From an uncultured Sutterella sp. (lineage in GTDB: Bacteria > Pseudomonadota > Gammaproteobacteria > Burkholderiales > Burkholderiaceae_F): DNA of 7,034 bases. The number at the start of each line of letters is the position of its first letter. Position 1 is the first letter of the stretch. The DNA is taken from NCBI GenBank assembly GCA_900754475.1, contig CAAECY010000142.1, forward strand, positions 1-7,034. The letters are read 5' to 3'. Made by a program: the position numbers and the translations under genes. Below the pieces are notes generated by a model. It ran no database searches. It was given only the letters and a program-made list of their open reading frames with translations, and was not told the DNA's origin. This document shows, piece by piece, positions 4,592 to 7,034 of the stretch.

Positions 4592-4613
4592 GACCGGCGC
4601 TTTCGGGCCGGTC
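4592..4613 (+). other. Hairpin in the potE leader
   Basis: GACCGGC (4592-4598) pairs with GCCGGTC (4607-4613) over an 8-base loop. It ends 19 bases before the potE start codon and 12 before its SD. TTGACC (4584-4589) could be a -35 box, but nothing resembling a -10 lies 16-18 bases downstream, so the potE promoter is not identified. Confidence 0.4.
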
Positions 4614-4632
4614 CCGTTCCCTCCCAAGGAAT

Positions 4633-5988
4633 ATGACCTCCAAACCGAAGCAGAAGCTCACCTTCCTCGAACTCACGATGGCGACGATCCTCAACATGGT
4701 CGGATCCTCCATCATCCTCATGCCCACGAAATTGGCCGAAGTCGGCACGATGTCGATCTTTGCCTGGGCGATCACCATTCTCGGGTCGACCGCCGTTGCC
4801 TACGCGCTCGCCCGCTGCGGGATGCTCTCGCGCAACCGCGCGGGGCTCGGCGGCTACGCCGAATACGCCTTCGGGAAGTCGGGGAGTTACCTCGCGAACT
4901 TCACCTACGGCTTGTCGCTCGTCATCGCCAACCTCTCGATCGCCGTCTCGGTCGTGGGGTACGGCGTCATGATTTTCGAAGCGACGCTGACGCCCTTGGA
5001 AATCGGTCTTTGCACCATCATCCTCATTTGGGTGACCACCGTCATCAACTTTCCGGGAGTACGCATGACGGGCGTCGTGAGCCACGTCTTTGCCTGGGCG
5101 CTTCTCGTTCCGATTCTCTTTTTGTGCGTGGCGGGCTGGTTCTGGTTCTCGCCCGAGCGCTTTGTTGCGGCCTGGAATCCGCACAACATGACGCTTTTCG
5201 ACGGGATTTCGGCCTCCCTGAGCATGACGCTCTGGGGCTTTTTGGGGCTCGAATCCGCGTGCGCCAACGCCGACGCGGTCGAAGACCCCGAAAAGAACGT
5301 GCCGCGCGCGGTCCTTTGCGCGACGGCGGGGGTGGCGGTGATTTATCTGCTTTCGAACAACGTTGCGGCGGGCATCGTCGACAACGCGACCTTGGCCGCC
5401 TCGACCGCGCCCTTCGGGCTGGTGTTCGCGACCATGTTCACGCCCTTCATCGGCAAGGTCGTCATGGGCGTCATGGCGCTCGCCGAAGCCGCGGCCCTCA
5501 TGAGCTGGCAGTTCACGCTCGCGGAAGTCTTCCGCGGGTCGGCGGCCGAAGGCTACTTCCCGAAGATCTTCGCGCGCCTCAACAAGCACCGCGTGCCCGT
5601 TGCGGGGATGCTCATCATCGTGGTGACGCAAACGCTTCTGGCGCTCCTTACGGTCAATCCGCGTCTTGAGGAGCAGTTCTTCATTCTCGTCGACCTCGCG
5701 GTCGTGACGAACCTCGTTCCCTATCTCCTCGCGTTGGCCGCCCTCAACGTGATGGTGCAGCGCGAAGCGTTGCCCGCGCGCGACGCCAAGCTCACCGTTC
5801 GCCTTGCGGCCGTGGGGTCGATCTATTCGCTCTACGCCCTCTACGCCTGCGGTCCGACCGCGATGCTCTGGGGATCGCTGGCGACCTTCCTCGGCATGTG
5901 GCTCTACGGCTACGCGGGGCGCGATCTGGAGCGCCGCGTGGCGGCGGGGCGCCCGTTTGCCGACATGAACGACGAACGTCGGGCATAA
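4633..5988 (+). CDS. potE: PotE putrescine/ornithine antiporter (APC superfamily)
   Basis: The 451-residue inner-membrane protein has the twelve-helix APC pattern and is collinear with E. coli PotE (439 residues) almost without gaps. PotE exchanges putrescine for ornithine and also takes up putrescine with protons. Hallmarks are NMVGSSIILMPTKLAEVGT (21-39), GGYAEYAFGKSG (73-84), MTLWGFLGLESACAN (198-212), NPHN (182-185) and EGYFPKIF (306-313). Residues remembered as important in PotE fall at the same numbers: C62, E77, Y92, W201, E207, C210, W292, Y425 and E433. Changes are C285 to Glu, C286 to Ala and W422 to Met, with Trp moved to 423. The SD AAGGA is only 2 bases from the ATG, which is tight. 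In enterobacteria potE follows speF (ornithine decarboxylase); no speF is present within the window on either side. It has its own terminator at 6066-6103. Confidence 0.93.
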   Translation: MTSKPKQKLTFLELTMATILNMVGSSIILMPTKLAEVGTMSIFAWAITILGSTAVAYALARCGMLSRNRAGLGGYAEYAFGKSGSYLANFTYGLSLVIANLSIAVSVVGYGVMIFEATLTPLEIGLCTIILIWVTTVINFPGVRMTGVVSHVFAWALLVPILFLCVAGWFWFSPERFVAAWNPHNMTLFDGISASLSMTLWGFLGLESACANADAVEDPEKNVPRAVLCATAGVAVIYLLSNNVAAGIVDNATLAASTAPFGLVFATMFTPFIGKVVMGVMALAEAAALMSWQFTLAEVFRGSAAEGYFPKIFARLNKHRVPVAGMLIIVVTQTLLALLTVNPRLEEQFFILVDLAVVTNLVPYLLALAALNVMVQREALPARDAKLTVRLAAVGSIYSLYALYACGPTAMLWGSLATFLGMWLYGYAGRDLERRVAAGRPFADMNDERRA

Positions 5989-6003
5989 CGTCAGACAAGC
6001 GCT

Positions 6004-6040
6004 CGAGGAGTTCGGGAGCTTTCGGGCTCCGCGAGCCTCG
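6004..6040 (+). other. Nested inverted repeats in the potE 3' region
   Basis: CGAGG (6004-6008) pairs with CCTCG (6036-6040) around an inner hairpin GGAGC (6015-6019) with GCTCC (6026-6030). No T run follows. It probably forms a small branched 3'-UTR structure ahead of the true terminator. Confidence 0.3.
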
Positions 6041-6065
6041 CGAAATCAACACTTGACGGCGCTCG

Positions 6066-6103
6066 AAGGCGGTGCGATGCGAATCGCGCCGCCTTTTTCT
6101 TTT
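6066..6103 (+). terminator. Terminator after potE
   Basis: AAGGCGGTGCGAT (6066-6078) pairs with ATCGCGCCGCCTT (6083-6095) over 13 positions including one G-U pair. It has a GCGA tetraloop (GNRA type) and is followed by TTTTTCTTTT. This is a strong intrinsic terminator. Confidence 0.9.
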
Positions 6104-6128
6104 CGCGCAAGCGCCGCGTCTCGGCCCC

Positions 6129-6179
6129 TTGCAACTGCCGTTTTTTCTGTGTGTCGGGGCCGATCGGCTGCGCTACACT
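6129..6179 (+). promoter_or_regulatory. Weak candidate promoter for the response regulator
   Basis: TACACT (6174-6179) matches four of six bases of the -10 consensus and lies 44 bases before the start codon. The matching -35 window (around 6150-6156, TGTGTCG) is poor. A better -35-like TTGCAA (6129-6134) is too far away. The preceding terminator implies that a promoter must lie in this region, possibly activator-dependent. Confidence 0.25.
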
Positions 6180-6223
6180 TGGTAGTCCTCCGTTTCGCAG
6201 CACGCCCCGCGTGCCAACATTCA

Positions 6224-6886
6224 ATGAAGTACCTCATCGTCGACGACCACGCCCTCATTACGAGCGCGCTTTCCATGATGCTTATCGACCGCGATCCCGC
6301 CGCCGCGGTACTCACGGCCGAAACCGCCGAGGGAGCGATCGATCTCGTGCGGCGCGAAGGCGACACGGCGGACCTCTTGATTCTCGACCTCTCGATGCCG
6401 GGCGTCACCGGGACCGAGCTCATGGAGGAGATCGTTCGGATTCAGCCGATGCTGAAGATCCTCGTCGTCTCGGGCCTGGTCGATCAGCAGAGCATCATGC
6501 GCGTGCTGCAACTCGGTGCGGCGGGGTTCGTGCCGAAGAGTCTCGACACCGAAATGCTCGCAAGTGCCATCGACTTCGTATTGAAAGGGGGCGTTTTCAT
6601 CCCCTCGAAGCTCCTCGCGGAATCGCAGCGCCTGGGATTCTTCAACCGCACGGCCGCAAGCCTCAAGCGCGAAACCGAAGAGCCCGTCCACCTTACGGAG
6701 CGCCAGAAGGACGTCCTCATGCTCCTCGCGCAGGGCGCCCCCATCAAGCGGATCTGCCGCGAGCTCGACCTCTCGGAAGGCACCGTCAAAACGCACGTCG
6801 CGGCGATTTACCGTGCCTTCGGCGCCTCGAACCGCACGGAAGCGCTCCTTGCGGCCCGGCGCGCGGGGTTCGACATCGAGCTTTGA
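6224..6886 (+). CDS. NarL/FixJ-type (LuxR-HTH) response regulator
   Basis: The 220-residue protein has a CheY-like receiver (1-122) and a LuxR-type helix-turn-helix (about 155-210). The receiver shows the acidic pair D7-D8, the phospho-acceptor D55 in LLILDLSMPG, the switch S83 in VVSG and K105 in VPKS. All are intact, so phosphorylation by a histidine kinase is expected. The output domain reads LTERQKDVLMLLAQG, then ICRELDLSEGTVKTHVAAIYRAFGASNRTEAL, a standard GerE/LuxR motif. The linker (about 130-154) is short and charged. The start at 6224 matches the family's usual N terminus; the frame is open further upstream, but that part overlaps the potE terminator and is not conserved. The SD is poor, so translation may be low. 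No sensor kinase lies in the window, so its partner may be to the right or elsewhere. The target is unknown; potE upstream is only a positional guess. Confidence 0.9.
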   Translation: MKYLIVDDHALITSALSMMLIDRDPAAAVLTAETAEGAIDLVRREGDTADLLILDLSMPGVTGTELMEEIVRIQPMLKILVVSGLVDQQSIMRVLQLGAAGFVPKSLDTEMLASAIDFVLKGGVFIPSKLLAESQRLGFFNRTAASLKRETEEPVHLTERQKDVLMLLAQGAPIKRICRELDLSEGTVKTHVAAIYRAFGASNRTEALLAARRAGFDIEL

Positions 6887-6950
6887 TGCGTCGCCAACGA
6901 AGACGAAAAAGACGAAAGACGAGCGTCGTCGGCAGGCTCTGAAAATTCAA

Positions 6951-6990
6951 AAAAGCCCGGTCGTTCATGCCGACCGGGCTTTTCTTTGTT
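6951..6990. terminator. Bidirectional terminator after the response regulator
   Basis: AAAAGCCCGGTCG (6951-6963) and CGACCGGGCTTTT (6971-6983) are perfectly complementary over 13 bp with a 7-base loop. The plus strand continues TTTTCTTTG, and the minus strand exits into a T-rich run from the A tract at 6949-6954. It can therefore stop transcription in both directions, which suggests a convergent minus-strand gene just right of the window. Confidence 0.92.
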
Positions 6991-7010
6991 GGCGGACCGC
7001 GCCGTTTCGC

Positions 7011-7034
7011 GTCGGAGCACGCGTCAGAGCACGC
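7011..7034. repeat. Tandem 12-bp repeat at the right edge
   Basis: GTCGGAGCACGC (7011-7022) is followed directly by GTCAGAGCACGC (7023-7034), identical except for one base. The array reaches the end of the window, so its true length is unknown. It could be the repetitive tail of a convergent gene or a small intergenic tandem array. Confidence 0.45.

Noticed and set aside
4269..5669. Open frame of 466 codons on the plus strand and a 389-codon frame on the minus strand (4462-5631)
   Set aside because: Both overlap potE, which is collinear with a known transporter. These products are Arg/His/Gly-rich, cross the operon terminator and have no motifs.
1..7034. Search for tRNA, rRNA, CRISPR arrays, insertion sequences and attachment sites
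   Set aside because: No cloverleaf, spaced repeat array, transposase motif or terminal inverted repeat was seen. The unidentified first 60 bases are too short to call a mobile element.

Overview
The window is bacterial, GC-rich (around 60% by eye) and densely coded. Its codons strongly favour GAA, CTC, TCG, CCG and ATC, and its terminators end in unusually long, interrupted T tracts. The protein families and this style suggest a betaproteobacterium of the Sutterellaceae (Sutterella/Parasutterella type). That placement is inferred from style and memory, not from a marker gene. Six genes are supported, and no tRNA, rRNA, CRISPR array or recognisable transposase was found.

Left part (1-2463): a plus-strand transcript entering from the left ends at a strong terminator (130-162). 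A minus-strand M20-type amidohydrolase (183-1286) is divergent from a plus-strand YgbA-family, nitric-oxide-associated Cys-rich protein (1462-1962). A near-palindromic putative operator (1324-1352) and an AT-rich island lie between them. A small four-helix membrane protein (2037-2405) follows and ends at a very clear terminator (2432-2463).

Centre (2464-4583): this is the most interesting part. A well-formed sigma70-type promoter (2653-2681) is embedded in a 19-bp palindrome and a pair of 10-bp direct repeats 53 bp apart. Its predicted initially transcribed sequence, AATTTAGCCG, resembles that of E. coli pyrBI. A terminator-like hairpin and a pyrimidine-rich leader follow immediately. The promoter drives two tightly linked genes: a barrel-only cytosine-deaminase-like amidohydrolase in which the usual catalytic Glu is Gln, and an orotate-phosphoribosyltransferase-like PRTase with an altered catalytic loop. 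The working hypothesis is a pyrimidine- or N-heterocycle-processing or salvage operon: a hydrolase converts a ring compound and the PRTase links it to PRPP. The substrate is unknown and the regulation may be UTP-sensitive.

Right part (4584-7034): an orthologue-grade PotE putrescine/ornithine transporter (4633-5988) has no adjacent speF ornithine decarboxylase. It is followed by a terminator, an orphan NarL/LuxR-type response regulator (6224-6886) and a perfect 13-bp terminator that could work in both directions. A tandem 12-bp repeat runs into the right edge.
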